Part shown: piece after piece, positions 1 to 8,105 of the stretch | Position numbering within the stretch: the first letter of the stretch is position 1 | Layout of the letters: each line of letters begins with the position of its first letter | NCBI RefSeq assembly: GCF_000424145.1 | Contig: NZ_AUJI01000031.1 | Coordinates: 18,808-82,807 of the forward strand | Length of the DNA: 64,000 nucleotides | Direction of reading: 5' to 3' | From: Butyrivibrio sp. AC2005 | GTDB taxonomy: Bacteria; Bacillota; Clostridia; Lachnospirales; Lachnospiraceae | The notes under the pieces: model-generated | Databases searched by the model: none | The model's input: only the letters and a program-made list of their open reading frames with translations | Told to the model about the DNA's origin: nothing | Position numbers and translations under genes: made by a program

Positions 1-2
1 TG

Positions 3-1208
3 CCTGTTTTCATATGGATTTATGGTGGTGGTTATAACACAGGCTATACCTCAGACCCTATGTACACAGGGGAGGCCTTTGCTAAAGACGGAATATTGTT
101 CTTCTCATTCAATTATAGGACTAACGTACTGGGATTCTATGATTTTACAACTTATCCCGGATGTGAGGATTTTGAATCAAACTGTGGCCTGTCAGATCAG
201 ATAATGGCTTTCAATTTTATATATGATAATGTTGAAGCTTTTGGCGGAGACCCTGAAAGAATAACTATTGCGGGTGAGTCTGCCGGCGGAGCTTCTGTTG
301 TGAATATGCTTGCGTGCCCCGGAGTTAAGGGAAAGTTCACGCAGGCAATAGTTCAGAGCGGACTCCCTAATTGTGTGATGACGCATAATATGGCACGTGA
401 AAACATCGATCTTTTTCTTGAAGGGATGCACTGGACAGAAAAGGACTTGGCAAAGCTTCGTACCGATGACCCAAGAATGTTTTTGTTTGGAAATGAGTAT
501 GTCGCAGCAAAGCACCAGTATAAAAATCCCGGAATGTTCTTACCGGGGCCTGTACAGGATGATCTTATGCCGGTAAGACCTTTAGATGCCATTCGCGGAG
601 GCTCTGCAGAAGGCGTAAAGCTGATAATAGGTACAAATAAAGATGAAGGAACCATGTTTGTACATCCTGAGAATACGGGTTTTCCCAACAGCTGGACGAT
701 GATCACGGAGATGCTTGAAAAAAATGCTAATATATCGTCATTACCTAAAATAGTGGATTATTATCATCCTTCCGAAGAGGATTCTTTTATACGTTTCGCA
801 ACTGACTATGCTTTTGAAGTGCCTTCTGTTAAGGTTGCCATGGCACAGAAAAAGTACACAGAGGATGTCTGGATGTACAGATATGAGCTGGTAACAAAAT
901 CCGGAGAAGCTACAGGATGGAAAGCATCTCATGCCTTTGAACTTCCTGCGGTATTTGTAAAGCCTGAGCATGAATTTGCGAAATTTGTCTATGATGGTGA
1001 AATAACAGGCGTTTTTGAACAGATTTCATCAGAAATGCACGGAGAATGGGTGAATTTTATAAAAAAAGGAAATCCTTCAGGAGAATGGGACAGATTTGAA
1101 GGCGCAAAGTCTCCAGTGCGCATATATGACAGAAAGAGCAGAACAGAAATCCTTGACAGAACAGTTCTTATGAAGGTATGGGGTGACATGCGCTTTTATG
1201 AAGCATAA
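3..1208 (+). CDS. Type B carboxylesterase (5' end outside window)
   Basis: Carboxylesterase of the COesterase/alpha-beta hydrolase family, which cleaves carboxylic esters, here perhaps acetyl or feruloyl groups on plant glycans. The frame is open to the left edge, so the true start is upstream. The oxyanion-hole segment FIWIYGGGYNTG is visible at 9-44. The nucleophile serine lies in GESAGG (codon 279-281), the acidic residue in TNKDEGTMF and the histidine in ASHAFELPAVF, all in the order typical of the family. The visible 401 residues are somewhat short of the usual 480-550, consistent with loss of the N-terminus at the edge. A strong hairpin terminator follows. Its neighbours are sugar symporter and rhamnosidase genes, which suggests a role in debranching esterified glycans. 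The substrate itself cannot be read from the sequence. Confidence 0.9.
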   Translation, partial: PVFIWIYGGGYNTGYTSDPMYTGEAFAKDGILFFSFNYRTNVLGFYDFTTYPGCEDFESNCGLSDQIMAFNFIYDNVEAFGGDPERITIAGESAGGASVVNMLACPGVKGKFTQAIVQSGLPNCVMTHNMARENIDLFLEGMHWTEKDLAKLRTDDPRMFLFGNEYVAAKHQYKNPGMFLPGPVQDDLMPVRPLDAIRGGSAEGVKLIIGTNKDEGTMFVHPENTGFPNSWTMITEMLEKNANISSLPKIVDYYHPSEEDSFIRFATDYAFEVPSVKVAMAQKKYTEDVWMYRYELVTKSGEATGWKASHAFELPAVFVKPEHEFAKFVYDGEITGVFEQISSEMHGEWVNFIKKGNPSGEWDRFEGAKSPVRIYDRKSRTEILDRTVLMKVWGDMRFYEA

Positions 1209-1255
1209 ATCTTAGAATAGTTTTGTTTATCTTAGAATAGTATTGTTTTTACGAT

Positions 1256-1295
1256 CTCTCTATTGTGGTGAATAACTGCGATAGAGAGTTTTTTA
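1256..1295 (+). terminator. Rho-independent terminator after esterase
   Basis: An 8-bp perfect stem (CTCTCTAT at 1256-1263 pairing with ATAGAGAG at 1281-1288) is followed at once by TTTTTTATTT. Just before it, at 1210-1249, a 19-bp unit beginning CTTAGAATAGT is present twice in tandem with one mismatch. Its role is unknown. Confidence 0.8.
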
Positions 1296-1436
1296 TTTCA
1301 TACGAGGAAATTCCTATGAGATAAAAAATGTCAAAATATGAACATAGAAAACAATATAAAGATATTTACATGGTCTGAAAAATTCTAAACTACGACTATC
1401 AGATGAATTATGTTCAACATATATGGGAGGTAACTT

Positions 1437-2858
1437 ATGTTAGATTTAGCAACAAAACACAATGACCCGGATAAGGTTCTGGGATGGAATGAAAGAATAG
1501 GCTATGGAACTGCGGCCTTTGGCTGGAACATGATCAATGGTATTATAGGTACATTTCTGACAGTCTATTTTACCAATGTGGCATTTCTAAATGTGGCAAT
1601 CATCTCTACGCTGATAGCGGTATCAAAGGTATTTGACGGAGTATCCGACCTGATTGTAGGAAGAATTGTTGATAAGACAAATTCAAGCCTCGGTAAGGCA
1701 AGAATATGGCTCCTTAGAATGTGCATTCCCTTTGGAATTTCTACAGTTCTTCTTTTTTCGGTACCGGCTTCTCTTCCTGAGGCAGTTAAGTATGTATATG
1801 TTTTTATCATGTATAACATCGTTAATGCTGTGTGCCTTACTTTTATGCAGGTTCCTTTTTACTCACTCATATCTCTGCTTACAAGGAATGCATATGAGAG
1901 AGGCTTTTTGGGGAATATCCAGCAGATTTTCCAGACACTTGGCAATGTATTTGTAAATGCGGTTTTCACTGTAATGCTCACATATTTTTCAGGAGCTGTT
2001 GAGGTTCCGGGAACATATACTCAGGGGGCTTATACAATAACGGTTGGTATTCTATGCGCAATAATGGTAGTAGCAAGCATCATTACTGTATTTACCACAA
2101 AAGAAAGAGTGAATGAAACACAAGCGCGCCACGAGGATAAAAAGACAGAAGATAGTGTCAGCACCTGGACTGCTATCAAAGCACTTTTATCCAACAAGTA
2201 TTGGGTCATGATGTTCTTTGCAATGCTTGTTATATTTTTTGTAATCATTTTTTATTCAATAGGTGGCGTTTACTATGCTATTTATGTATTTGGTGATATG
2301 GGCCAGATCTCATGGATGAATAATGCAATCTCAATAGCGCAGTTTGCGATAATGTTTGCAACACCATTTTTTATGAAAAAATTTGGAAAGCGTCCTATAT
2401 ATGCACTTGGAATGCTGCTTATGGCTATCGGATTTTTGGGATTTGGTTTTGTGGATACCAGCAAGCCTTTGATGATAGTTTGCAACGTACTTAAGGGAAT
2501 AGGACTTGGAATGTCAGGTGGTATGGCCATGGGAATCGTTGCGGATGCTATTCTTTACGGACAGCTCAAGACCGGAATCAATGCTGTAGGAATGGGTAAT
2601 GCGGGTACATCAGCAGCACAGAAGCTGGGACTTGGTCTCGGACAGGCAATCTTCGGATGGGTCATGACTGCAGCGGGCTTTGATGCCACACTGGACGCGC
2701 AGGGACTTCCTCAGCCTGAGAGCTTTATAACAGCTATCAAGTTCATGTATAACTATATTCCAATGATAATGTGTGCTGTTATTTTCGTAATGATAGCAGT
2801 GTTCTTTAATCTCGACAGGGATTTAAACAAACTTAAAGAGGAAAAAGGCATTGAATAA
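1437..2858 (+). CDS. GPH-family sugar:cation symporter
   Basis: Membrane transporter of the glycoside-pentoside-hexuronide:cation symporter family (MFS clan, MelB/XynP type). It is expected to import a sugar or oligosaccharide with Na+ or H+. At 473 residues it is the usual size, with about twelve hydrophobic segments. The cytoplasmic loop motif DGVSDLIVGRIVDKTNSSLGKAR after the second segment is diagnostic of the family, as is GIVADAILYGQLKTG in the second half. GGGAGG about 8 nt before the ATG supports the start. The next gene begins within its last codons, so transporter and hydrolase are translationally coupled. The substrate is inferred to be a rhamnose-containing oligosaccharide only from this linkage. 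A second GPH transporter lies at 13.3 kb. Confidence 0.93.
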   Translation: MLDLATKHNDPDKVLGWNERIGYGTAAFGWNMINGIIGTFLTVYFTNVAFLNVAIISTLIAVSKVFDGVSDLIVGRIVDKTNSSLGKARIWLLRMCIPFGISTVLLFSVPASLPEAVKYVYVFIMYNIVNAVCLTFMQVPFYSLISLLTRNAYERGFLGNIQQIFQTLGNVFVNAVFTVMLTYFSGAVEVPGTYTQGAYTITVGILCAIMVVASIITVFTTKERVNETQARHEDKKTEDSVSTWTAIKALLSNKYWVMMFFAMLVIFFVIIFYSIGGVYYAIYVFGDMGQISWMNNAISIAQFAIMFATPFFMKKFGKRPIYALGMLLMAIGFLGFGFVDTSKPLMIVCNVLKGIGLGMSGGMAMGIVADAILYGQLKTGINAVGMGNAGTSAAQKLGLGLGQAIFGWVMTAAGFDATLDAQGLPQPESFITAIKFMYNYIPMIMCAVIFVMIAVFFNLDRDLNKLKEEKGIE

Positions 2859-5148
2859 TTGGATCTGGAGCCAATCCTGGAAACATAAAGATAAGAAAAA
2901 AACCAGGCTGGTATATTTTAGAAGAACCTTTATTTTGAATGAAAAAGCAGTATCGGCGGAGATAAAAATCTCCGCTGATACCAGATATAAACTGTATGTA
3001 AACGGAAGACTTGCTGAAGTTGGTCCATCAAGGGGAGATAGAGAAGTGTGGTATTATGACACGATTGATATCGCTCCTTTTTTACAAATAGGCAAAAATG
3101 CTATATGTGTAATTGTACTCAGATATCCAATAGAAAGTAAGCTGGGGAATCATGGATTGTTCAGAAATGAGATCCCGGGGCTCTATTTTTCGGGAACAAT
3201 CGCGGATAAAGACAGCAAGGAAATAAATTTAGATATATCCGCTGACAGCAACTGGAAATGCATGATTAACAGAGATATAAAGTTCCCTCCGGAAGAAGAA
3301 AGATTTGCTCCGCTTCTGATACATGAGGTTTCAAAAGGAGATGAAGCTCTTCATGGGTGGTTATTGCCTGATTACGATGATGGCTCTTGGGAAGAGGCAG
3401 CTTCTTACAAAAAGGGGATAATCGATGAAGCCATATCTCCCGGAAATATAAATCCCAGAACGATTCCATACATGTACAGAAAATCGCGGAATTTCACAGG
3501 ACTTTTGGAAAATGAAACGGATAAATCCAATGAAGAATGGGAGTCTTTTTTAAACGGAAACGCCATAATATCGATTCCTTCGGATAGTAAGGTAAGAGTG
3601 GTCATTGATGCCGGTGAAGAGATGACAGGATATCTTCATCTTGAGGTTTATGGAGGCAAAAAGAGCTGTATATCCATACTGCAGTCTGAATGTTATGTTC
3701 AGGATGAAGTGTCACCTATAACCAAAGTACCGGTAAAAAAAGACAGACTTGATGTGAAAAATGGGCACCTTACGGGATATGTTGATGTTTATAAAGTAGG
3801 TGGGTTTGGGACAGCTGATAAACCGGAAGTTTATGATCCATATTTTTTCAGAACATTTCGTATGATTGAGCTTACAATTGAAACCTCAGATGAAGACTTG
3901 CACATAAAGGCCTTCAGTTACGAAGAGACCGGTTATCCGCTCGATGTAGTTACAAAGGTAGAAACTTCCGATAATGATTTTGCAGCTATCTGGAATATAA
4001 GCGAAAGAACCCTTAAGAGATGTATGCATGAATCCTATGAGGACTGCCCTTTTTATGAACAGCTTCAGTACGTGATGGATACACGAGCTCAGATACTATA
4101 TACTTATGCGGTTTCCGCGGATGACAGACTGGCAAGGAAAGCGATAGATGATTTTGCAAGAAGTCAGAGGTCTAACGGGCTTTTAAACAGCAGCTATCCC
4201 AATGTGAATGCAAATGTTATTCCGGGATTTTCCATATACTATATCCTGATACTTCATGATCATATGATGTATTTTGGAGATAAAAAGCTAATCAGGAGAT
4301 ACATTTTTGTAGTTGATAAGATTCTTGACTATTTTGACAGGCATTTGGATAAAAATGGTCTTGTCGAAAAGATAGGCGGAAAGTTGATGGAAGCACGGTA
4401 CTGGTCATTTATTGACTGGGCGGTGGAGTGGAATCCTACAACAGGAATGCCCCCTGCAGGCCTTAACGGGCCCATAACAATGGAGAGCTTACTATATGTG
4501 TTGGGGCTCCAAAAGGCTTCCGAGCTTATGGAATATATAGGAAGAATAGATACAGCGTCGGAATATTTGGATAGGGCTGATCGTATGAAAAAAGCAATCA
4601 GGCATAGCTGTATGAGAGAGGACGGAATGCTAGCTGATGGACCCGGTAGTAGCGATGCAAGTCAGCATGGGCAGGTATTTGGAGTTCTTACAGGGGTTCT
4701 GTCACAGGAGGAAGGCAGAAAGAATTTGCTACGTACCATAAAGGGATCCGGATTTGCACAGTGCACAGTTGCAATGAGATTTTATCTATTCAGAGCTTTG
4801 GAAGAATTAGAGCTTTACGAATATACCAGGGATTATTGGGACTCATGGAAGAACATGGTCAACTACAGATGTACTACCAGTATCGAATCAGAAGATTACT
4901 CCAGATCTGAGTGCCACGCGTGGGGAGCGCTTGCTCTATATGAGCTTCCGAGCGCAATACTTGGTGTAAGACCTATAGAGCCCGGATGTGGTAAGATTAT
5001 TGTGAGGCCACATACAGAGTATCTTGAATGGGCCAGAGGTACTGTGAAGTTACCGGTAGGCGAAATCGAAGTGAGCTGGGAAAAATCACAGGAATCAGAG
5101 GAATGCAACATATCAATAAAAGCACCGGAAGGAGTGAAAATAGTATGA
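2851..5148 (+). CDS. GH78-like six-hairpin glycosidase (alpha-L-rhamnosidase type)
   Basis: Predicted cytoplasmic alpha-L-rhamnosidase-like hydrolase of 765 residues with no signal peptide. The N-terminal third is a beta-sandwich with the lectin-like YKLYVNGRLAEVGPSRGD segment. The middle is the (alpha/alpha)6 barrel, with DCPFYEQLQYVMDTR at about residues 416-430, the catalytic-centre motif of GH78-type enzymes. The C-terminus has the beta-domain segment GKIIVRPHTEYLEWARG. Translation starts at TTG 2851, eight bases inside the preceding symporter gene, with AAAGAGG upstream; no closer ATG fits. The downstream gene overlaps by ATGA, so symporter, this gene and the DUF3237 gene form a tight operon. 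The exact sugar specificity is inferred, since related barrels also act on other hexoses. Confidence 0.85.
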   Translation: MNNWIWSQSWKHKDKKKTRLVYFRRTFILNEKAVSAEIKISADTRYKLYVNGRLAEVGPSRGDREVWYYDTIDIAPFLQIGKNAICVIVLRYPIESKLGNHGLFRNEIPGLYFSGTIADKDSKEINLDISADSNWKCMINRDIKFPPEEERFAPLLIHEVSKGDEALHGWLLPDYDDGSWEEAASYKKGIIDEAISPGNINPRTIPYMYRKSRNFTGLLENETDKSNEEWESFLNGNAIISIPSDSKVRVVIDAGEEMTGYLHLEVYGGKKSCISILQSECYVQDEVSPITKVPVKKDRLDVKNGHLTGYVDVYKVGGFGTADKPEVYDPYFFRTFRMIELTIETSDEDLHIKAFSYEETGYPLDVVTKVETSDNDFAAIWNISERTLKRCMHESYEDCPFYEQLQYVMDTRAQILYTYAVSADDRLARKAIDDFARSQRSNGLLNSSYPNVNANVIPGFSIYYILILHDHMMYFGDKKLIRRYIFVVDKILDYFDRHLDKNGLVEKIGGKLMEARYWSFIDWAVEWNPTTGMPPAGLNGPITMESLLYVLGLQKASELMEYIGRIDTASEYLDRADRMKKAIRHSCMREDGMLADGPGSSDASQHGQVFGVLTGVLSQEEGRKNLLRTIKGSGFAQCTVAMRFYLFRALEELELYEYTRDYWDSWKNMVNYRCTTSIESEDYSRSECHAWGALALYELPSAILGVRPIEPGCGKIIVRPHTEYLEWARGTVKLPVGEIEVSWEKSQESEECNISIKAPEGVKIV

Positions 5149-5564
5149 AAAAAAAAGAACCTATAATGGAGATTCATATTGACATGAATGGTCAGGCAGT
5201 GATGATGAAAAGTGACTGCGAGGAAGTACTGATGATACCTTTTAAAGGAACAGTTAAGAGTGACCTTTTGACAGGAATCGTCGAGCCATGTGGCGTTGAC
5301 ACACAGATAGTAAATGCTGCCGGGGTGCGTCATATGTCAGCAAGATATATGCTTACCGGAAAAGATGAAAATGGCAATGATGCACACATCTATATAGAAA
5401 ATAACGGATGGTTTGATGATTCTAACAAAACGATGCCCTTCCATACAGTCCCTACTTTTATTACAGATAGTGATACTATAAAGGCCAGACTCTACGGTAA
5501 GTGCTTTGAAGGAATCGGTGAGAACAGAGAAGACGGCCTGTGGATTAGTTTTTATGAAAAATAA
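5145..5564 (+). CDS. DUF3237 family protein
   Basis: 139-residue protein of the DUF3237 family, a small beta-barrel of unknown biochemical function that often sits in sugar catabolic operons. Family-like features are LTGIVEPCGVDTQ, the ARYMLTGKDENGNDAHIYIENNG strand pair and a FHTVPTF segment. The start is placed at ATG 5145 rather than the longer in-frame 5028. GGAAGGAG lies 10 bases upstream, and ATG 5145 overlaps the stop of the GH78 gene as ATGA, the normal arrangement for translational coupling. The function may be auxiliary to sugar processing, but nothing in the sequence fixes it. Confidence 0.8.
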   Translation: MKKKEPIMEIHIDMNGQAVMMKSDCEEVLMIPFKGTVKSDLLTGIVEPCGVDTQIVNAAGVRHMSARYMLTGKDENGNDAHIYIENNGWFDDSNKTMPFHTVPTFITDSDTIKARLYGKCFEGIGENREDGLWISFYEK

Positions 5565-5675
5565 ATGTAATGCCTGGTTAATATTTTTTTTATTTGAAGC
5601 TATCTGAGCCATATAGCATAATCGAATTATAGGATAATTCTGCGTATTGTACGAAGTCTCTATTGGAGGTTTGCT

Positions 5676-5699
5676 ATGCATGAATATATGTTTATGTAA
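5676..5699 (+). other. Seven-codon mini-ORF with strong Shine-Dalgarno
   Basis: In the gap between the DUF3237 gene and the DUF134-NifX gene, GGAGG is followed by an ATG and only seven codons (MHEYMFM, stop). A terminator hairpin comes 30 bases later. This could be a leader peptide or the stub of a deleted gene. The rest of 5565-5728 shows nothing else recognisable. Confidence 0.25.
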
Positions 5700-5728
5700 A
5701 TTAGTTCAATTTGAATATTATATTGCTA

Positions 5729-5767
5729 AAGAAGTCTGAACTGAATGTGGTTTAGGCTTCTTTTTTG
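5729..5767 (+). terminator. Terminator upstream of DUF134-NifX gene
   Basis: A 13-bp stem with two wobble positions joins 5729-5741 (AAGAAGTCTGAAC) to 5750-5762 (GTTTAGGCTTCTT), followed by a T run. It isolates the glycan operon from the next transcription unit. Confidence 0.65.
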
Positions 5768-5782
5768 TAATACGCGTGATTA

Positions 5783-5830
5783 TTGACATATGTCAATATC
5801 ACTGATAGCATATATTCTGACATATGTCAG
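5783..5830 (+). promoter_or_regulatory. Promoter with two 14-bp palindromic operators
   Basis: Two perfect palindromes share the core TGACATATGTCA: TTGACATATGTCAA at 5783-5796 and CTGACATATGTCAG at 5817-5830, with centres 34 bp apart. TTGACA at 5783-5788, inside the first palindrome, is a consensus -35 box. TAGCAT follows 17 bp later at 5806-5811 as a plausible -10. The second palindrome covers the expected transcript start and ends just before the ribosome site (GAAAGG). This is the layout of a repressor that blocks its own promoter. The downstream DUF134 protein is the obvious candidate. Confidence 0.75.
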
Positions 5831-5842
5831 AAAGGATGAACT

Positions 5843-6580
5843 ATGCCTAAGCTTACGAAATGCAGAAAAATAGCAGGTCTTCCCGGACAGTTTGGTTTTT
5901 GTCCGTCAGAGAACATTGAAGGAGACGCCATACAGCTAACCTTTGATGAGTTTGAAACAATGCGTTTGTTGGATAGGGAAGGAATGACCCAGGAACAGTG
6001 CGCCAGAGAAATGGGAGTTGCCAGGACAACTGTAACAGCCATGTATGAGAGCGCACGTAAAAAGATTGCTGAGATGTTGGTCGAAGGGCGGAGTCTTACA
6101 ATTTCGGGCGGCAATGTCAGATTTAATATCATGCAGAGCGAGAATTTTAAGGGCATAAGAGAAAAAGGAGAAAACGACATGAGAATTGCAGTAACATATG
6201 ATAATGGAGAGATTTTTCAGCATTTTGGTCATACTGAGAAGTTTAAGGTTTATGACGTGGAAGATGGAAAGATTGTTAATGAAGTAATAGTAGATACAAA
6301 CGGACAGGGACATGGCGCCCTTGCAGGATTCCTTATGGGAGGTAAGGTTGATACGCTTATCTGTGGAGGAATTGGCGGTGGAGCGCAGGCAGCACTTGGT
6401 GAAGCTGGAATTAAACTGTATGGAGGAGTATCAGGAGACGCAGACGGAGCAGTAAAGGCATTCCTTGACGGGGCACTGGATTATAATCCGGAAGTTAAGT
6501 GTAATCATCATGGGGAAGAACATACATGTGGTGATCATCATGATGAGGACCATCACTGCGGAGGTCATTGTGGTCATTGA
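5843..6580 (+). CDS. DUF134 HTH domain fused to NifX/NifB-type cofactor-binding domain
   Basis: 245-residue fusion. Residues 1-95 match DUF134, a sigma-70 region 4-like helix-turn-helix family (PKLTKCRKIAGLPG at the N-terminus, EGMTQEQCAREMGVARTTV as the HTH). Residues from about 113 onward, starting MRIAVTYDNGEIFQHFGHTE, match the dinitrogenase iron-molybdenum cofactor domain found in NifX, NafY and the NifB C-terminus, including CGGIGGGAQAALGEAGIKLYGG. The tail is rich in His and Cys (HHGEEHTCGDHHDEDHHCGG), so metal binding is likely. No nif genes are nearby. It is probably a metal- or Fe-S-responsive regulator acting on the palindromes just upstream and controlling the two ChrA genes that overlap its end. 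Confidence 0.88.
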   Translation: MPKLTKCRKIAGLPGQFGFCPSENIEGDAIQLTFDEFETMRLLDREGMTQEQCAREMGVARTTVTAMYESARKKIAEMLVEGRSLTISGGNVRFNIMQSENFKGIREKGENDMRIAVTYDNGEIFQHFGHTEKFKVYDVEDGKIVNEVIVDTNGQGHGALAGFLMGGKVDTLICGGIGGGAQAALGEAGIKLYGGVSGDADGAVKAFLDGALDYNPEVKCNHHGEEHTCGDHHDEDHHCGGHCGH

Positions 6581-7139
6581 ACTTTTTTGCACATTTTTCA
6601 GAATTGGACTATTTACTTTTGGTGGTGGCTATGCCATGATCTCGCTGATACAGGATATCTGCGTGGAAAAGAAAAAGTGGATCAGCCATGATGAGATGAT
6701 GGATATTACAGTCATCGCTGAATCAACACCCGGTCCGATTGCGATAAACTGTGCTACTTATGTGGGATATAAAAAGCGTGGAATAGCAGGAGCAGTCGCA
6801 GCCACAGTAGGAGTAATCATTCCGTCATTTATTATCATCTATCTGATTTCGATGTTCCTTGACAGCTTTCTTGAAATAGCATGGATAGCCAGCGCATTTA
6901 AAGGAATAAAGATAGCAGTAGGTATACTGATATTGGACGCAGCTCTTAAGATGATAAGGAAAATGCCAAAGAAACCATTCCAGCTGTTTGTATTAATAAC
7001 TGTTTTTCTTATTATGATGGCAGTAAATCTTTTTTCCATAAAGATATCATCAATATCTTTAATGATTGCAGCAGGCCTATGCAGTCTTATGATATTTTGC
7101 GTCAGGACGAAAATAAAAGGGGAGGGACGAAGCATATGA
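6570..7139 (+). CDS. chrA: Short-chain chromate transporter-family protein, first subunit
   Basis: Integral membrane protein of the CHR (ChrA) family, single-domain short form. Short forms usually work as pairs. The family signature FFRIGLFTFGGGYAMISLIQ and the STPGPIAINCATYVGYK motif are present. The start is taken as GTG 6570: GGAGG at 6560-6564 lies five bases upstream, and the protein then begins just before the first membrane helix, giving 190 residues. This makes an 11-bp overlap with the DUF134-NifX gene, so the two are co-translated. Named for chromate efflux, but in anaerobes without chromate stress the real substrate may be another oxyanion such as molybdate or sulfate. That alternative is inference. 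Confidence 0.9.
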   Translation: MVIELFCTFFRIGLFTFGGGYAMISLIQDICVEKKKWISHDEMMDITVIAESTPGPIAINCATYVGYKKRGIAGAVAATVGVIIPSFIIIYLISMFLDSFLEIAWIASAFKGIKIAVGILILDAALKMIRKMPKKPFQLFVLITVFLIMMAVNLFSIKISSISLMIAAGLCSLMIFCVRTKIKGEGRSI

Positions 7140-7693
7140 TATATATTGATCTCTTCCTTGGATTTCTGAAAGTCGGACTGTTTTCTTTTGGTGGAGCTTA
7201 TGCAGCAATACCACTTATAAGGGATGTAGTCCTGTATTATGGATGGCTTGATGATGAAAAGCTCGCTTATATGATTGCTGTAAGCGAAAGCACACCCGGA
7301 CCGATTATGGTAAACATGGCTACATATGTAGGTAGCATGACAGCAGGGATTCCCGGTGCTTTGATAGCAACATTTTCAGTTGTCCTTCCTGCGTTTGTAA
7401 TCATTGTACTTATAATGATTCTGCTCAAGGGACTGTTAAAAAATCCTTATACACAAGCTGTGCTTAGGGGATTGAAACCGTGTATCATGGGTATAATCCT
7501 GTCTATGGGTATCAGCATGATCTTGCATAACACTGTCATTAAGGGAACAAATCTTGCACCTGATTTAAAAGCAGTAGTAGTGTGCTCTGTTCTGGCTGCT
7601 GTTTACTTTGGTTCCAGAAAAATAATGAAATCAGGGATATCTCCCATAGTACTGATTTGCATTGCTGCAGTGATGGGAGTGGTTGTTTATTAA
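7136..7693 (+). CDS. chrA: Short-chain chromate transporter-family protein, second subunit
   Basis: Second CHR-domain membrane protein of 185 residues, homologous to its neighbour: FLKVGLFSFGGAYAAIPLIR and ESTPGPIMVNMATYVGSM match the same two motifs. The start is ATG 7136, which overlaps the preceding stop as ATGA, with GGGGAGGG about 10 bases upstream. Paired single-domain ChrA proteins insert in opposite orientations in known systems, so these two probably form a heterodimeric transporter. They form an operon with the DUF134-NifX protein, which points to metal- or redox-dependent control. The gene is followed directly by a MATE gene remnant. Confidence 0.9.
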   Translation: MIYIDLFLGFLKVGLFSFGGAYAAIPLIRDVVLYYGWLDDEKLAYMIAVSESTPGPIMVNMATYVGSMTAGIPGALIATFSVVLPAFVIIVLIMILLKGLLKNPYTQAVLRGLKPCIMGIILSMGISMILHNTVIKGTNLAPDLKAVVVCSVLAAVYFGSRKIMKSGISPIVLICIAAVMGVVVY

Positions 7694-7695
7694 TT

Positions 7696-7899
7696 TTTCA
7701 ATTTGTCATGCTTCAGGGCATTGTTGGAGCCTTCCTTGTGAGGATTCCCGTGTCATATCTAATGAGTAAGCAGGAGCCTGTATCGCTCTTTCATATAGGA
7801 CTGGCAACACCTTGCTCGACAATTACACAGATTACTATGTGCTTTATCTGTCTGTTTGTTTTGAAAAGGAAGCTGAGAAGTACTGGAAGATCATCTTAA
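7696..7899 (+). pseudogene. MATE multidrug efflux protein, C-terminal remnant
   Basis: The frame encodes MLQGIVGAFLVRIPVSYLM and LFHIGLATPCSTITQ, which match the last two or three membrane helices of MATE-family efflux pumps (NorM/DinF type), ending in a basic tail. The remaining 380 or so residues are absent and the ChrA gene ends immediately upstream, so a deletion joined the two. No ribosome site is present. It is probably not expressed as a functional protein. Confidence 0.65.
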
Positions 7900-7921
7900 G
7901 TCCTGAAAAAATATATAAAAT

Positions 7922-8105
7922 TTAGCTTTTTTTACTTAAGGGTGCTACCGAGCCTCTTTTTACCAGATAACCGTTTATATGGATATTGATAGGGAGATGA
8001 TCGTACTTTGTTATGCGATCATATAAACGTTCGCAGGCCATACGCCCCATGTAGTTTCTTGGGATGTGGATCGTGGTAAGTGGTGGATCGACATATATAG
8101 ATGAT
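7922..8105 (-). pseudogene. LacI-family regulator, C-terminal remnant
   Basis: Read on the minus strand, the frame gives YVDPPLTTIHIPRNYMGRMA, then CERLYDRI, then INIHINGYLVKRGSVAPL. This is the characteristic C-terminal end of LacI/GalR repressors (PPLTT, LVVRGSTA-type tail). Homology fades near 8105, where the plus strand becomes the rhamnosidase reading frame. The helix-turn-helix and most of the sugar-binding domain are missing. A LacI regulator pointing away from a glycosidase gene is a normal arrangement, so this looks like the leftover of a deleted regulator of the GH78 gene. Confidence 0.65.

Noticed and set aside
5028..5144. Longer N-terminus for the DUF3237 protein
   Set aside because: It overlaps the rhamnosidase-like gene deeply and has no ribosome site. 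ATG 5145 has both coupling and a ribosome site.
6465..6569. Upstream extension of the first ChrA protein
   Set aside because: These codons are the out-of-frame reading of the His-rich tail of the DUF134-NifX gene. GTG 6570 has a well-placed GGAGG.
8064..8105. First 14 codons of the GH78 frame taken as its true N-terminus
   Set aside because: They are the reverse complement of a well-matched LacI C-terminus and lack a ribosome site.
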